A stretch of DNA of 64,000 bases, taken from positions 372,001-436,000 of the forward strand of contig NZ_VHLG01000003.1 of NCBI RefSeq assembly GCF_006516955.1, read 5' to 3'. Position numbers and translations under genes: made by a program. The notes under the pieces are model-generated. The model made no database searches. It was not told where the DNA came from and saw only the letters and a program-made list of their open reading frames with translations. Each line of letters opens with the position of its first letter. Within the stretch, counting starts at the first letter, position 1. Source of the DNA: Martelella alba (GTDB lineage: Bacteria; Pseudomonadota; Alphaproteobacteria; Rhizobiales; Rhizobiaceae). This document shows, one piece after another, positions 1 to 7,663 of this stretch.

Positions 1-1570
1 CGGTCATGAGACGGAAAATCAGGGCACCGTCGGCGGAACAGGCGCGACGCGCTCCGAGGCCAATCCGGCCAATTATGACGAGGATAACTTCCTCTTCAAG
101 CTGAAGCAGCAGGTTGACGATGCCACGACCATCGGTCTGACCTTTGAGCGCTATGATTACGACAATGACATCGATCTAATGACAGCGCAGGGCTCGACCT
201 ACAAGCCCGGCGACTGGAACGGATCGGAGGACAGCCATCGTGACCGCGTCTCGCTCGATTATTCCTACGATGCCTTTTCCACCGATGGCTGGATTGATGC
301 GGCCTGGGCCACGCTGTACTGGCAGCGTAACCAGCGCATCAGCGGCACGGGCGGCACCCGTCTGACATCGCCGGCCGGTGCCTATGGCCGCCAGTCGAAG
401 ATCACGGAAAATGATTTCGGCTTCAATGGCTGGGCGGAAAACACCATTGATGCAGGCAATTTCCAGCATAACATTACGGTCGGCGGTTCCTTCAATTACG
501 CCAACACCCAGCAATATTCATCCGGCTATGACAGCTGCGATGTCACCTATTCCTATGCCTGCAATTACTACCACAACAATCAGGCTGATACGCCGGAGGT
601 GGATTCCTACGACCTCGGTCTCTTTGCGCAGGATGAGATCGTCTTCGGTGACAGCGGCTTCGCACTGACGCCCGGCGTCCGCCTCGACGCTTACTGGCGC
701 GAACCGCAGGATACCGCAGCCTACGAAAACAACCCGATGTACGAGACCTATGGCATGCCCAGCGCGCAGAACGGCGTCCATGTCTCTCCGAAGCTTCTGG
801 CAACCTATGATCTGACACCGGACGTCCAGCTCTACGGCCAGTTCTCCACCGCCTTCCGCGCGCCGACCACGCCGGAACTCTATATGGCCTATGGTTCGCC
901 GGGCAGCTATCTGTCGATCGGCAATCCGGACCTGAAGCCGGAAACCAGCTGGGGCTTCGAGCTGGGATCGAATTTCGGCGACGATCTGTTCGGTGGCCGG
1001 ATCTCGGCCTTCTACAACCGCTACCACAATTTCATCGATACCGAGACGCTCTCTGACAGCGAGATCTCCGCGCTCGGCCTGGATCCCTCGGATTACATGT
1101 TCGTCTATCAGAATGTGAATATCGAGAATGTTCAGATTGCCGGTCTTGAGCTCTCGGCGCAGAAGCAGTTCGAAAATGACTTCAGTGTCCGCTCGTCGCT
1201 GGCCTTTGCGCGTGGCTGGAACATGGAAACCAATGAGTTCCTGTCTTCGGTCGCGCCGCTGAAGGCCATTCTCGGTGGCGGCTATAATAACGAGACCTGG
1301 GGCGCCAATGCCAATTGGGTGCTGCAGGCCGCCGTGTCGGAGCACTCCGATGCCAGCTATGCCTGGCCGGGTTATGGCGTTGTTGATCTGACCGCCTGGT
1401 GGGCACCGGAACAGCTCAATGGTTTCAAGATTCAGGCCGGCGTCTTCAACGTGTTTGACCAGACCTATTACGATTCGCTCGACTGGCAGGAGACGACGCT
1501 GACCCAGCCCAAGACCTATTATTCAGAGACGGGCCGCTCCTTCCGCATCACCCTGACGCAAACCTTCTGA
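1..1570 (+). CDS. TonB-dependent outer-membrane receptor, heme/hemoglobin type, C-terminal part (5' end outside window)
   Basis: The reading frame is open from base 2 to a TGA at 1568-1570, giving 522 visible residues, so the plug domain, TonB box and signal peptide lie upstream of the window. What remains is a beta-barrel: alternating aromatic and polar stretches rich in Tyr, Asn and Gly, ending in a C-terminal Phe (ITLTQTF) as expected for outer-membrane insertion. The segment FRAPTTPELY followed by NPDLKPETS matches the conserved barrel region of TonB-dependent heme and hemoglobin receptors (HmuR/ShmR type). Known family role: energised uptake of heme iron through the outer membrane with TonB-ExbBD. 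Substrate assignment is inference; a siderophore receptor cannot be excluded. A hairpin and the nested repeat follow directly. Confidence 0.85.
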   Translation, partial: GHETENQGTVGGTGATRSEANPANYDEDNFLFKLKQQVDDATTIGLTFERYDYDNDIDLMTAQGSTYKPGDWNGSEDSHRDRVSLDYSYDAFSTDGWIDAAWATLYWQRNQRISGTGGTRLTSPAGAYGRQSKITENDFGFNGWAENTIDAGNFQHNITVGGSFNYANTQQYSSGYDSCDVTYSYACNYYHNNQADTPEVDSYDLGLFAQDEIVFGDSGFALTPGVRLDAYWREPQDTAAYENNPMYETYGMPSAQNGVHVSPKLLATYDLTPDVQLYGQFSTAFRAPTTPELYMAYGSPGSYLSIGNPDLKPETSWGFELGSNFGDDLFGGRISAFYNRYHNFIDTETLSDSEISALGLDPSDYMFVYQNVNIENVQIAGLELSAQKQFENDFSVRSSLAFARGWNMETNEFLSSVAPLKAILGGGYNNETWGANANWVLQAAVSEHSDASYAWPGYGVVDLTAWWAPEQLNGFKIQAGVFNVFDQTYYDSLDWQETTLTQPKTYYSETGRSFRITLTQTF

Positions 1571-1581
1571 GGACGCTCGCA

Positions 1582-1862
1582 ATGGCTTTGAACGAAGGGC
1601 GGCTCCGGCCGCCCTTCAGATTGCTGGCAAAGTCGTTCAGATTGCCTGCTCGGGGTGGAATGGCCGCCCCCTCCGTCGTCATCCCCGTGCTCGTCACGGG
1701 GATCCATACTCTTAAGGATTTGAATAAGGAGAACCTTTCGCCGCGCGGACGCGCGTCGGCTGGATGCCTGTGACAAGCACAGGCATGACGTTAGAGAAGG
1801 GGCTAGGCTTTGCCAGCAGCCTGAGGGCGGCTCCGGCCGCTCTTTTTCATTCACCAAAGCCA
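1582..1862. repeat. Nested inverted-repeat element, copy 1
   Basis: The stretch folds on itself almost end to end. Outer arms 1582-1633 and about 1808-1862 each contain a GC hairpin (AAGGGCGGCTCCGGCCGCCC-type) plus a TTGCTGGCAAAG-like motif in opposite orientation. Inside them lie 29-bp terminal inverted repeats at 1679-1707 and 1761-1789, each itself a palindrome (CCCCGTG/CACGGGG and GCCTGTG/CACAGGC). Copy 2 lies at 35763-36034. The core from 1677 to 1822 aligns well to copy 2, but the outer hairpins do not. The first hairpin follows the receptor gene and may end its transcript; the second (1823-1849) has a T-run and may also terminate. Confidence 0.85.
1595..1616 (+). terminator. Hairpin after the TonB receptor gene
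   Basis: A 9-bp perfect stem (AAGGGCGGC / GCCGCCCTT) with a TCCG loop begins 24 bases after the stop codon. There is no T-run after it; the mirrored hairpin at 1823-1849 has CTCTTTTTC after its stem and is the better intrinsic terminator. Confidence 0.45.
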
Positions 1863-1874
1863 TTCTATTTGGTC

Positions 1875-1903
1875 TTGCCACGTCTGAAAGGCTGAGGTAC
1901 AAA
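1875..1903 (+). promoter_or_regulatory. Predicted sigma-70 promoter of trpL-trpE(G)
   Basis: TTGCCA at 1875-1880 and TACAAA at 1898-1903 are separated by exactly 17 bp. A start 7 bases past the -10 falls on or next to the A of the trpL ATG at 1910, so the transcript is expected to be leaderless. Sinorhizobium meliloti trpL is known to start its mRNA at the leader-peptide ATG, which fits. Confidence 0.6.
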
Positions 1904-1909
1904 ACGCCC

Positions 1910-1954
1910 ATGATGACAAACGCGAACATTGCAAAGTGGTGGTGGGTACGCTAG
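1910..1954 (+). CDS. trpL: trp leader peptide (attenuator peptide)
   Basis: A 14-residue ORF, MMTNANIAKWWWVR, with three consecutive Trp codons at 1937-1945 and a TAG at 1952-1954. It has the same length and layout as the S. meliloti leader peptide (14 residues with WWW near the end). Ribosome stalling at the Trp codons when charged tRNA-Trp is scarce should prevent formation of the terminator at 1991-2020. There is no Shine-Dalgarno sequence; the promoter position suggests initiation on a 5'-terminal AUG. A start at the second ATG (1913) would give 13 residues. In S. meliloti both the terminated leader RNA and the peptide have additional trans roles; whether that holds here is inference. Confidence 0.9.
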   Translation: MMTNANIAKWWWVR

Positions 1955-1990
1955 AGCGGCCACGATCACGCATGTCGATTTGATCAGGAT

Positions 1991-2020
1991 AAGCCGCCCA
2001 AGAACTGAGGCGGCTTTTTT
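1991..2020 (+). terminator. trp attenuator terminator
   Basis: Stem AAGCCGCC (1991-1998) pairs with GGCGGCTT (2009-2016) and is followed by a T-run to 2020. It lies 37 bases after the trpL stop, where a Trp attenuator terminator is expected. The Trp codons and the sequence around 1955-1990 would contribute the competing antiterminator arms. Confidence 0.85.
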
Positions 2021-2104
2021 GTATTTCGGGCTGCCTTATGGCGGGGCAGGGAGCAATTGGCGGGAACCGGCCTAAGACCCGGCCCGAAAGACGAGGTGGA
2101 GCAA

Positions 2105-4315
2105 ATGAGCCTTGAAAAGCCCGAGAGCGGGGAAAGCTATCTGACCAAAGGTGACGTGGAGATCACCCGCACGCGGCGTTACGTGCCCTATGGCAGCGCG
2201 GTTTCCAACTATATCGAGCGGCTGGATGAGCGGCGCGGCGTGGTCCTGTCGTCCAATTATGAATATCCTGGTCGCTACACCCGCTGGGATACGGCGGTGA
2301 TCGATCCACCGGTGGCTGTGTCCTGTCTCGGGCGGACCATGTGGCTTGAGGCCTTCAATGGCCGCGGCGAAGCGCTGCTTGGCATGATTGCACCGGTTGT
2401 GGAGGCGCTGGATGCGGTGACGATCACCGGCACGAGCGCGCGCCGTATCGATCTCAAGGTTGCCGATCCTGACCGTCAGTTTACCGAGGAAGAGCGCTCC
2501 AAGGCGCCCACCGTTTTCACCGTATTGCGGGCGATTGTTGAGCTTTTCTATTCGGAAGAGGATGCAAGCCTCGGGCTTTACGGGGCATTTGGCTATGATC
2601 TGGCCTTCCAGTTTGATGCCATCACACTCAAGCTTGAACGCCCGTCGGATCAGCGCGACATGGTGCTTTATCTGCCTGACGAAGTGATGATGGTCGACAA
2701 TCATGCTGCCAAGGCCTGGATCGACCGGTATGAGTTCAAGAAGGACGGTCTGGCGACGGCCGGCAAGGACGGCGAAATCGCCGCAAATCCGTTTCACTCT
2801 TCAAACAGCGTTCCGCCGCGCGGCGATCATCGACCGGGCGAATATGCCGAACTGGTGGTCAAGGCCAAGGAAAGCTTCGTGCGTGGCGATCTCTTCGAGG
2901 TCGTGCCCGGCCAGCAGTTCATGGAGCGCTGCACGTCGAAACCATCGGCGATTTCCAAACGGCTGAAATCGACCAATCCCTCGCCCTATTCCTTCTTCAT
3001 CAATCTGGGCAATCAGGAATATCTGATCGGCGCGTCGCCGGAAATGTTTGTCCGGGTGACCGGGCGCCGGGTCGAGACCTGCCCGATTTCCGGCACCATC
3101 AAGCGCGGCGAGGATCCGATTGCCGACAGCCAGCAGATCCTGAAACTTCTGAACTCGGTCAAGGATGAATCCGAGCTGACCATGTGCTCGGATGTGGACC
3201 GTAACGACAAGAGCCGCGTCTGCGAGCCAGGATCGGTCAAGGTTATCGGCCGTCGCCAGATTGAAATGTATTCACGGCTGATCCATACCGTTGATCATAT
3301 CGAAGGGCGTTTGCGGCCCGATATGGACGCGTTTGACGCCTTTTTGAGCCATGCCTGGGCTGTGACCGTCACTGGCGCACCGAAGCTTTGGGCGATGCGC
3401 TTCATTGAAAATCACGAGAAGAGCCCACGCGCATGGTATGGCGGCGCGATAGGCATGGTCGGCTTCAATGGCGACATGAATACCGGTCTGACGCTCAGGA
3501 CCATTCGGGTGAAGGATGGCATTGCCTCCGTGCGGGCCGGTGCAACGCTGCTTTACGATTCCAATCCAAAGGAAGAAGAGGCCGAGACGGAGCTGAAGGC
3601 CTCAGCGATGCTCGCCGCCATCCGCGAGGCGGAAACGGTGAGCGAGGCGCCAGCAGTTCGCACGGTTGCCCGTGTGGGCGAGGGTGTGAAAATCCTGCTG
3701 GTCGATCATGAAGACAGCTTCGTTCATACGCTGGCCAACTATCTGCGCCAGACAGGCGCCACGGTTTCCACCGTACGCTCTCCGGTGGCTGAAGAAACGC
3801 TTGACCGGATCAATCCGGATCTCGTTGTGCTCTCGCCCGGACCGGGGTCGCCCAAGGATTTCGACTGCGCGGCCACGATCAGGAAGGCGCGCGCACGCGG
3901 CCTTCCGCTCTTTGGTGTCTGCCTTGGCCTGCAGGCGCTGGCGGAAGCCTATGGCGGCTCGCTGCGCCAGCTCGCCGTTCCCATGCATGGCAAGCCATCC
4001 CGCATCCGCGTGCTGGAGCAGGGGCGGCTGTTTGCCGGCCTGCCGAAGGAAATCACGGTCGGCCGCTATCACTCGATCTTTGCCGATGCCGTGGCCCTGC
4101 CGAAGGAATTCATGATCTCGGCAGAAACCGATGACGGTATCGTCATGGGGATCGAGCATGAAAGCGAACCCGTGGCCGCCGTTCAGTTCCACCCGGAATC
4201 GATCATGACCCTTGGCGGGGATGCCGGCATGCGCATCATCGAAAATGCGGTGATGCGGCTGGCGCGGCCCGCAGATGAGACGGCAAGCGCGGGGCGGAAG
4301 GCTGTCGGCCTCTAA
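2105..4315 (+). CDS. trpE(G): Anthranilate synthase, fused TrpE and TrpG
   Basis: A 736-residue fusion that makes anthranilate from chorismate and glutamine, the first committed step of tryptophan synthesis. The N-terminal two thirds is the TrpE chorismate-binding domain (for example PISGTIKRG and [14 protein letters not shown]). The last 190 residues are the TrpG glutamine amidotransferase with nucleophile Cys606 in GVCLGLQ and the His/Glu pair in QFHPES. The length matches rhizobial TrpE(G), about 730 residues. An upstream TTG at 2057 is open in frame, but the ATG at 2105 has a clear ribosome site (AGGTGGAG) and matches the family N terminus. Expression should be governed by the trpL attenuator just upstream, and the family is also feedback-inhibited by tryptophan. 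Confidence 0.96.
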   Translation: MSLEKPESGESYLTKGDVEITRTRRYVPYGSAVSNYIERLDERRGVVLSSNYEYPGRYTRWDTAVIDPPVAVSCLGRTMWLEAFNGRGEALLGMIAPVVEALDAVTITGTSARRIDLKVADPDRQFTEEERSKAPTVFTVLRAIVELFYSEEDASLGLYGAFGYDLAFQFDAITLKLERPSDQRDMVLYLPDEVMMVDNHAAKAWIDRYEFKKDGLATAGKDGEIAANPFHSSNSVPPRGDHRPGEYAELVVKAKESFVRGDLFEVVPGQQFMERCTSKPSAISKRLKSTNPSPYSFFINLGNQEYLIGASPEMFVRVTGRRVETCPISGTIKRGEDPIADSQQILKLLNSVKDESELTMCSDVDRNDKSRVCEPGSVKVIGRRQIEMYSRLIHTVDHIEGRLRPDMDAFDAFLSHAWAVTVTGAPKLWAMRFIENHEKSPRAWYGGAIGMVGFNGDMNTGLTLRTIRVKDGIASVRAGATLLYDSNPKEEEAETELKASAMLAAIREAETVSEAPAVRTVARVGEGVKILLVDHEDSFVHTLANYLRQTGATVSTVRSPVAEETLDRINPDLVVLSPGPGSPKDFDCAATIRKARARGLPLFGVCLGLQALAEAYGGSLRQLAVPMHGKPSRIRVLEQGRLFAGLPKEITVGRYHSIFADAVALPKEFMISAETDDGIVMGIEHESEPVAAVQFHPESIMTLGGDAGMRIIENAVMRLARPADETASAGRKAVGL

Positions 4316-4344
4316 ATACCGCCAAAGGCAGAAATTGAGATATT

Positions 4345-4377
4345 GAAGGCGGCGGAAATTGCATCTTCGCCGCCTTT
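4345..4377 (+). terminator. Terminator after trpE(G)
   Basis: A 9-bp stem, AAGGCGGCG / CGCCGCCTT, with a 13-base loop starts 30 bases after the trpE(G) stop. A short T-run follows. Its 3' edge touches an ATG at 4378 that is in frame with the next gene, which argues against that ATG as the real start. Confidence 0.65.
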
Positions 4378-4443
4378 ATGCCTATAAGCGGGCGCGCCGG
4401 ACAGGGGCCGGCGAAGCGATCGAAAAATATCAGGCAGACAGAG

Positions 4444-5346
4444 ATGACAGAGACTGGCAGAAGCACAATCAGCCGGCTGGCGCTGGCCAGTATTCCGATT
4501 GCCGTGGCCGTCTTTGCAATCAAATTCCTGGCCTACTGGCTGACCGGTTCGGTCGCACTTCTGTCTGATGCGCTGGAATCGATCGTCAATGTCGTGGCTT
4601 CGATTGCTGCCTATATCGCCATCGTCTACGCCGCCAAGCCGGCCGATCACGATCATCAGTTCGGGCACTACAAGGCCGAATATGTATCGGCGGTGCTTGA
4701 GGGCGTTTTCATTATCGTCGCAGCGCTGCTGATCGTGCGCGAAGCGGTCGGAGAGCTGGCGCACCCGACCATGCCGACATCCGTCACGCTCGGTCTTGGC
4801 GTGAATATCATCGCCAGTGTGATCAATGGGGTCTGGGCCTATCTGCTGATTGCCGAAGGCCGCAAGCGCCGCTCTCCGGCGCTGGTGGCCGACGGGCAGC
4901 ATATCCGCACCGATGTGGTCACCTCTGTCGGTGTCGTCATCGGCCTTGGTCTGGCGCTGGCGACCGGCTATCCGATCTTCGATCCGCTGCTGGCACTTCT
5001 GGTTGCTGCCAACATCCTGTTCGAAGGCTGGAAGGTGATTTCCTCTTCGATGAGCGGGTTGATGGATAGTGCGCTGACGGGTGATGAAGAAGACGATATC
5101 CGCGCGGCCATTGCCGCCAATGCGGAGGGGTCGATCGGGGTTCATGACCTGAGAACCCGGCGCGCCGGCCCTGCGGCCTTTATCGATTTTCACCTCGTCG
5201 TGCCGATTGATATGAGTGTTGGCAAGGCACATGAAATCTGCGACCGGCTTGAGGCGGCCATCAAGACGGCCATTCCTGGCGCAAGCCTGGCCATCCATGT
5301 CGAGCCGGAAGGGGTAAAGCCCCATGGCGTGCGGGTGCGGATCTAG
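4444..5346 (+). CDS. Cation diffusion facilitator (CDF) metal efflux protein
   Basis: A 300-residue protein from the ATG at 4444; the in-frame ATG at 4378 lies on the edge of the preceding terminator and is less likely. It has about six hydrophobic segments and both CDF metal-site signatures: LLSDALESIVN in TM2 and GQHIRTDVVTS in TM5. A cytoplasmic C-terminal domain of about 90 residues follows. HDHQFGHYKAEYVS is the conserved loop after TM2. CDF proteins exchange cytoplasmic divalent metal (Zn, Fe, Mn, Co) for protons. Rhizobial relatives include Fe/Mn exporters, but the metal cannot be assigned here. It stands alone, with a small GCGTCC/GGACGC hairpin just after it. Confidence 0.9.
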   Translation: MTETGRSTISRLALASIPIAVAVFAIKFLAYWLTGSVALLSDALESIVNVVASIAAYIAIVYAAKPADHDHQFGHYKAEYVSAVLEGVFIIVAALLIVREAVGELAHPTMPTSVTLGLGVNIIASVINGVWAYLLIAEGRKRRSPALVADGQHIRTDVVTSVGVVIGLGLALATGYPIFDPLLALLVAANILFEGWKVISSSMSGLMDSALTGDEEDDIRAAIAANAEGSIGVHDLRTRRAGPAAFIDFHLVVPIDMSVGKAHEICDRLEAAIKTAIPGASLAIHVEPEGVKPHGVRVRI

Positions 5347-5397
5347 ATCACCGGGCGTCCTTTTGGACGCAGCAAGACGCTCTATTTTAGTGAATCT

Positions 5398-5446
5398 ACG
5401 CATCGTTCTTTTCGAAAGTCGATCCCGATTTTCGAGCCGATGCGCT
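5398..5446. repeat. Rhizobial-type palindromic intergenic repeat
   Basis: ACGCATCG (5398-5405) and CGATGCGCT (5438-5446) flank a second inner palindrome (TTTTCGAAA...ATTTTCGA). From memory, near-identical palindromes built on GCATCG...TTTTCGG...CGATGC are scattered between genes in many Rhizobiaceae. Only one copy is in this window. It sits between the CDF gene and queF. Confidence 0.6.
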
Positions 5447-5510
5447 AGGCCGGGCCGTTCCAGGAGAAATGGCCGCTGCTGTTGCAATTGAAACTTGAGA
5501 GGACAAGCTC

Positions 5511-5975
5511 ATGGTCAAGACAGATGTTTCCGGGCTTTCCCAGCTCGGCCATGCCGTAGAGGCACCGGCAAATCCCGAAGATGCAGTGATGGAGAAGGTA
5601 CCGTTCAGCCAGGCTGGTACGGATTTCGTTGTCCGTTTCACCGCGCCGGAATTCACCTCGCTTTGCCCGATGACGGGGCAGCCGGATTTCGCTCATATCG
5701 TTATTGATTACATTCCCGGCGAATGGCTGGTGGAATCGAAGTCGCTGAAACTGTTTCTCGCCTCGTTCCGCAATCACGGTGCCTTTCACGAGGATTGCTC
5801 GATCTATATCGCCAAGCGGATTGTTGAATTGCTCGATCCGAAATGGCTGAGGATCGGCGCCTATTGGTATCCGCGCGGTGGCATCCCAATCGATGTTTTC
5901 TGGCAGACGGGCACGCCGCCGGAAGGCGTGTGTCTGCCGGATCAGGGCGTTCAGCCCTATCGCGGGCGTGGGTGA
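5511..5975 (+). CDS. queF: NADPH-dependent 7-cyano-7-deazaguanine reductase
   Basis: This is a 154-residue, single-domain (YkvM-type) QueF that reduces preQ0 to preQ1 in queuosine biosynthesis. The catalytic Cys52 lies in [13 protein letters not shown] with Asp59 close by, and [15 protein letters not shown] followed by HEDC is the substrate-binding region. The length is normal for the short class. The start is the ATG at 5511 after GAGAGGACAAGCTC, which holds the ribosome site. No other queuosine gene is adjacent and I could not recognise a preQ1 riboswitch in the 64 bases between the repeat and the start. A strong hairpin shared with the convergent hupE gene follows. Confidence 0.96.
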   Translation: MVKTDVSGLSQLGHAVEAPANPEDAVMEKVPFSQAGTDFVVRFTAPEFTSLCPMTGQPDFAHIVIDYIPGEWLVESKSLKLFLASFRNHGAFHEDCSIYIAKRIVELLDPKWLRIGAYWYPRGGIPIDVFWQTGTPPEGVCLPDQGVQPYRGRG

Positions 5976-5998
5976 GTCTCACACACGGGTACGGAATC

Positions 5999-6033
5999 AA
6001 AAACGCCGCGCGGCAAAACCGCACGGCGTTTTC
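5999..6033. terminator. Bidirectional terminator between queF and hupE
   Basis: A 14-bp stem with one mismatch (AAAACGCCGCGCGG / CCGCACGGCGTTTT) has an A-run on one side and a T-run on the other, so it should terminate both convergent genes. Confidence 0.9.
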
Positions 6034-6052
6034 TTCTGGAAGGTGGTGTCGC

Positions 6053-6628
6053 TCAGGCCGCCATCATGGCAATGCCGGCAAGCGCCGTTGCACCGCCGAG
6101 AATGCGCGAAAGCGTGGTGCCGCCAAAGCGGTTGAGGCCGATGCCGATGCCAAGGCCTGCAATGTGAAGCAGGGCGGTGCCAACCATGAAGCCGAGGCCG
6201 AAGCGGATGGCGCCAGCACCGCCAAGCTCGGAGCCATGGGCATAGCCATGGAATAGGGCAAAGACAGCAACCACAGCGGCCGAAACCGGCGTCGGCAGCT
6301 TTACGGCGAGCGCCACCAAAAGGCCAAGGCCGACGACGGAAGCGAGGATTGCCGGTTCGACAAAGGGCAGGTAGACGCCGGAAAGTGCCAGCGCAAAGCC
6401 GATCCCCATGGTCGCGACGAATGCTGCCGGAACCGCCAGCATGGCCCGTCCGCCGATCATCGAAGCCCAGATACCGACAGCGACCATGGCCAGGATATGG
6501 TCGGCGCCGAAGAGCGGATGCGAAACACCGGCCATGAAGGAGCCGTGCTCTGCGGGGTTGAGATGGGCAAAGGCCGGCGCCGTGGCGGCGGCGAGGATGA
6601 GTGCGGACAAGGCGATGCGCTTGAACAT
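6053..6628 (-). CDS. hupE: HupE/UreJ family nickel/cobalt transporter
   Basis: A 191-residue membrane protein with a signal peptide ending near APAFA-H, so the mature protein would begin with a His. About six further hydrophobic helices follow. The family motif HPLFGADHILAMVAVGIWA sits near residue 37, and FHGYAHGSE is the second His-rich motif in the membrane. HupE/UreJ proteins import Ni or Co and are usually next to hydrogenase or urease genes; neither is nearby, so this is an orphan copy and its metal is inferred. The start ATG has a clear ribosome site (GAGGGAACC). The upstream region shared with the clpP-like gene is 251 bp and holds a small dyad at 6655-6673. Confidence 0.88.
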   Translation of the reverse strand: MFKRIALSALILAAATAPAFAHLNPAEHGSFMAGVSHPLFGADHILAMVAVGIWASMIGGRAMLAVPAAFVATMGIGFALALSGVYLPFVEPAILASVVGLGLLVALAVKLPTPVSAAVVAVFALFHGYAHGSELGGAGAIRFGLGFMVGTALLHIAGLGIGIGLNRFGGTTLSRILGGATALAGIAMMAA

Positions 6629-6654
6629 GGTTCCCTCATTTTGTTGTCAGGGCA

Positions 6655-6673
6655 CCCTGATTGGTCATCAGGG
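6655..6673. promoter_or_regulatory. Inverted repeat in the hupE leader
   Basis: CCCTGAT and ATCAGGG are separated by five bases and lie 27 bases upstream of the hupE ATG. It could be an operator for a metal regulator or an RNA hairpin in the leader. I cannot match it to a named motif. Confidence 0.3.
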
Positions 6674-6879
6674 GCAATGCGTGCCCATGCGGGCTTAAGT
6701 AAGGTTATGGAGCCAAGATTAGCGATCCGGCGTCCGTCCTGTCCATACGCAAATTCGCGCAGTTGCGCTTTTGCAGCCCTCAGGCCCGTCAGTGCGAAAT
6801 TCCTTTGTCATCAGCAATTGTTTTGTCGCGCCGGAGGCATTAAGTCGGGAAGTGCAACATTCAGTTTCGGAGATGCCGC

Positions 6880-7464
6880 ATGAACGACGAAGACGAAGAC
6901 GACAAGAAGACTGAACTGCCCCTGGGCAAGGAAGCGGAAGCCAATCTGTTCAAGTCGCGGTCCATCTTCATCTATGGGCCGATCACGCAGGAGCTGGCGC
7001 AGCGGGTTTGCTCGCAGCTCGTTGCCATGGCGGCCGTCAGCGACGACGATATTCGCGTTTTCGTCAATTCGCCGGGCGGTCACGTAGAATCGGGCGATTC
7101 GATCCACGACATGATCAAGTTCATCAAGCCGAAGGTCACGATCATCGGTTCGGGCTGGGTCGCCTCGGCTGGCGCGCTGATCTATGTCAGCGTTCCGAAA
7201 GAGCGTCGCATCTGCCTGCCGAACACCCGCTTCCTGCTGCATCAACCCTCCGGCGGTACCCGTGGCATGGCGTCCGATATCGAGATCCAGGCGCGCGAGA
7301 TCATTCGCATGAATGAGCGGCTGAACAAGATCTTTGCTGAAGCAACCGGCCAGACGGTTGAAAAGATCACCCATGATACGGATCGCGACTACTGGCTTTC
7401 CGCTGATGAAGCGATCGGTTACGGCCTCGTTTCGCGGATTGTTTCCAGCCAGGCTGATCTCTGA
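6880..7464 (+). CDS. clpP: ClpP-family serine protease (rhizobial ClpP3-like)
   Basis: A 194-residue ClpP fold protein with an intact catalytic triad: Ser96 in [10 protein letters not shown], His121 in FLLHQPSGG and Asp170 in [13 protein letters not shown]. The oxyanion strand [10 protein letters not shown] is also present. The GSGWVASAG context and the acidic N terminus ([10 protein letters not shown]) differ from the housekeeping ClpP (GQAASMGA). It most resembles the extra ClpP paralogues of rhizobia, named clpP3 in S. meliloti. No Clp ATPase or trigger-factor gene is adjacent. ClpP subunits form barrels fed by ClpA/ClpX; whether this copy forms its own barrel or a mixed one is not visible. 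A strong terminator follows. Confidence 0.9.
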   Translation: MNDEDEDDKKTELPLGKEAEANLFKSRSIFIYGPITQELAQRVCSQLVAMAAVSDDDIRVFVNSPGGHVESGDSIHDMIKFIKPKVTIIGSGWVASAGALIYVSVPKERRICLPNTRFLLHQPSGGTRGMASDIEIQAREIIRMNERLNKIFAEATGQTVEKITHDTDRDYWLSADEAIGYGLVSRIVSSQADL

Positions 7465-7492
7465 GGCGTGCCTCGGTCATCTGTATGAATTC

Positions 7493-7525
7493 AAACCCCC
7501 GTCCCTTGAGGGGCGGGGGATTTTT
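7493..7525 (+). terminator. Terminator after the clpP-like gene
   Basis: CCCCCGTCCC pairs with GGGGCGGGGG (one T-G wobble) around a TTGA loop, and TTTTT follows at 7521-7525. Confidence 0.9.
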
Positions 7526-7663
7526 CGTGGCGGGACAGAAGATGGTCCATAGCTTTGGGTAAAACCACGCCTGGTTGCTCTCTTCTGACATTACCAGCCT
7601 TGCAATGCCTGCGCGCATTTGATCTTTGTTGATCCTCCTTGTCGCTTGTTGCCTGGTATTCCA

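Noticed and set aside
4312-5487. 391-residue minus-strand frame
   Set aside because: Antisense of the CDF exporter, which has all family motifs.
5447-5510. Possible preQ1 riboswitch before queF
   Set aside because: I could not trace the short pseudoknot consensus in the 64 bases available; a covariance search (Infernal with preQ1 models) would decide.
6629-6879. Possible cobalamin or nickel riboswitch before hupE
   Set aside because: No B12-box or NiCo four-way junction pattern visible; only a 7-bp dyad.
7619-7663. Upstream TTG start of the BenE-like transporter
   Set aside because: It adds 15 residues that are not hydrophobic and do not match the family; the ATG at 7664 gives the usual length.
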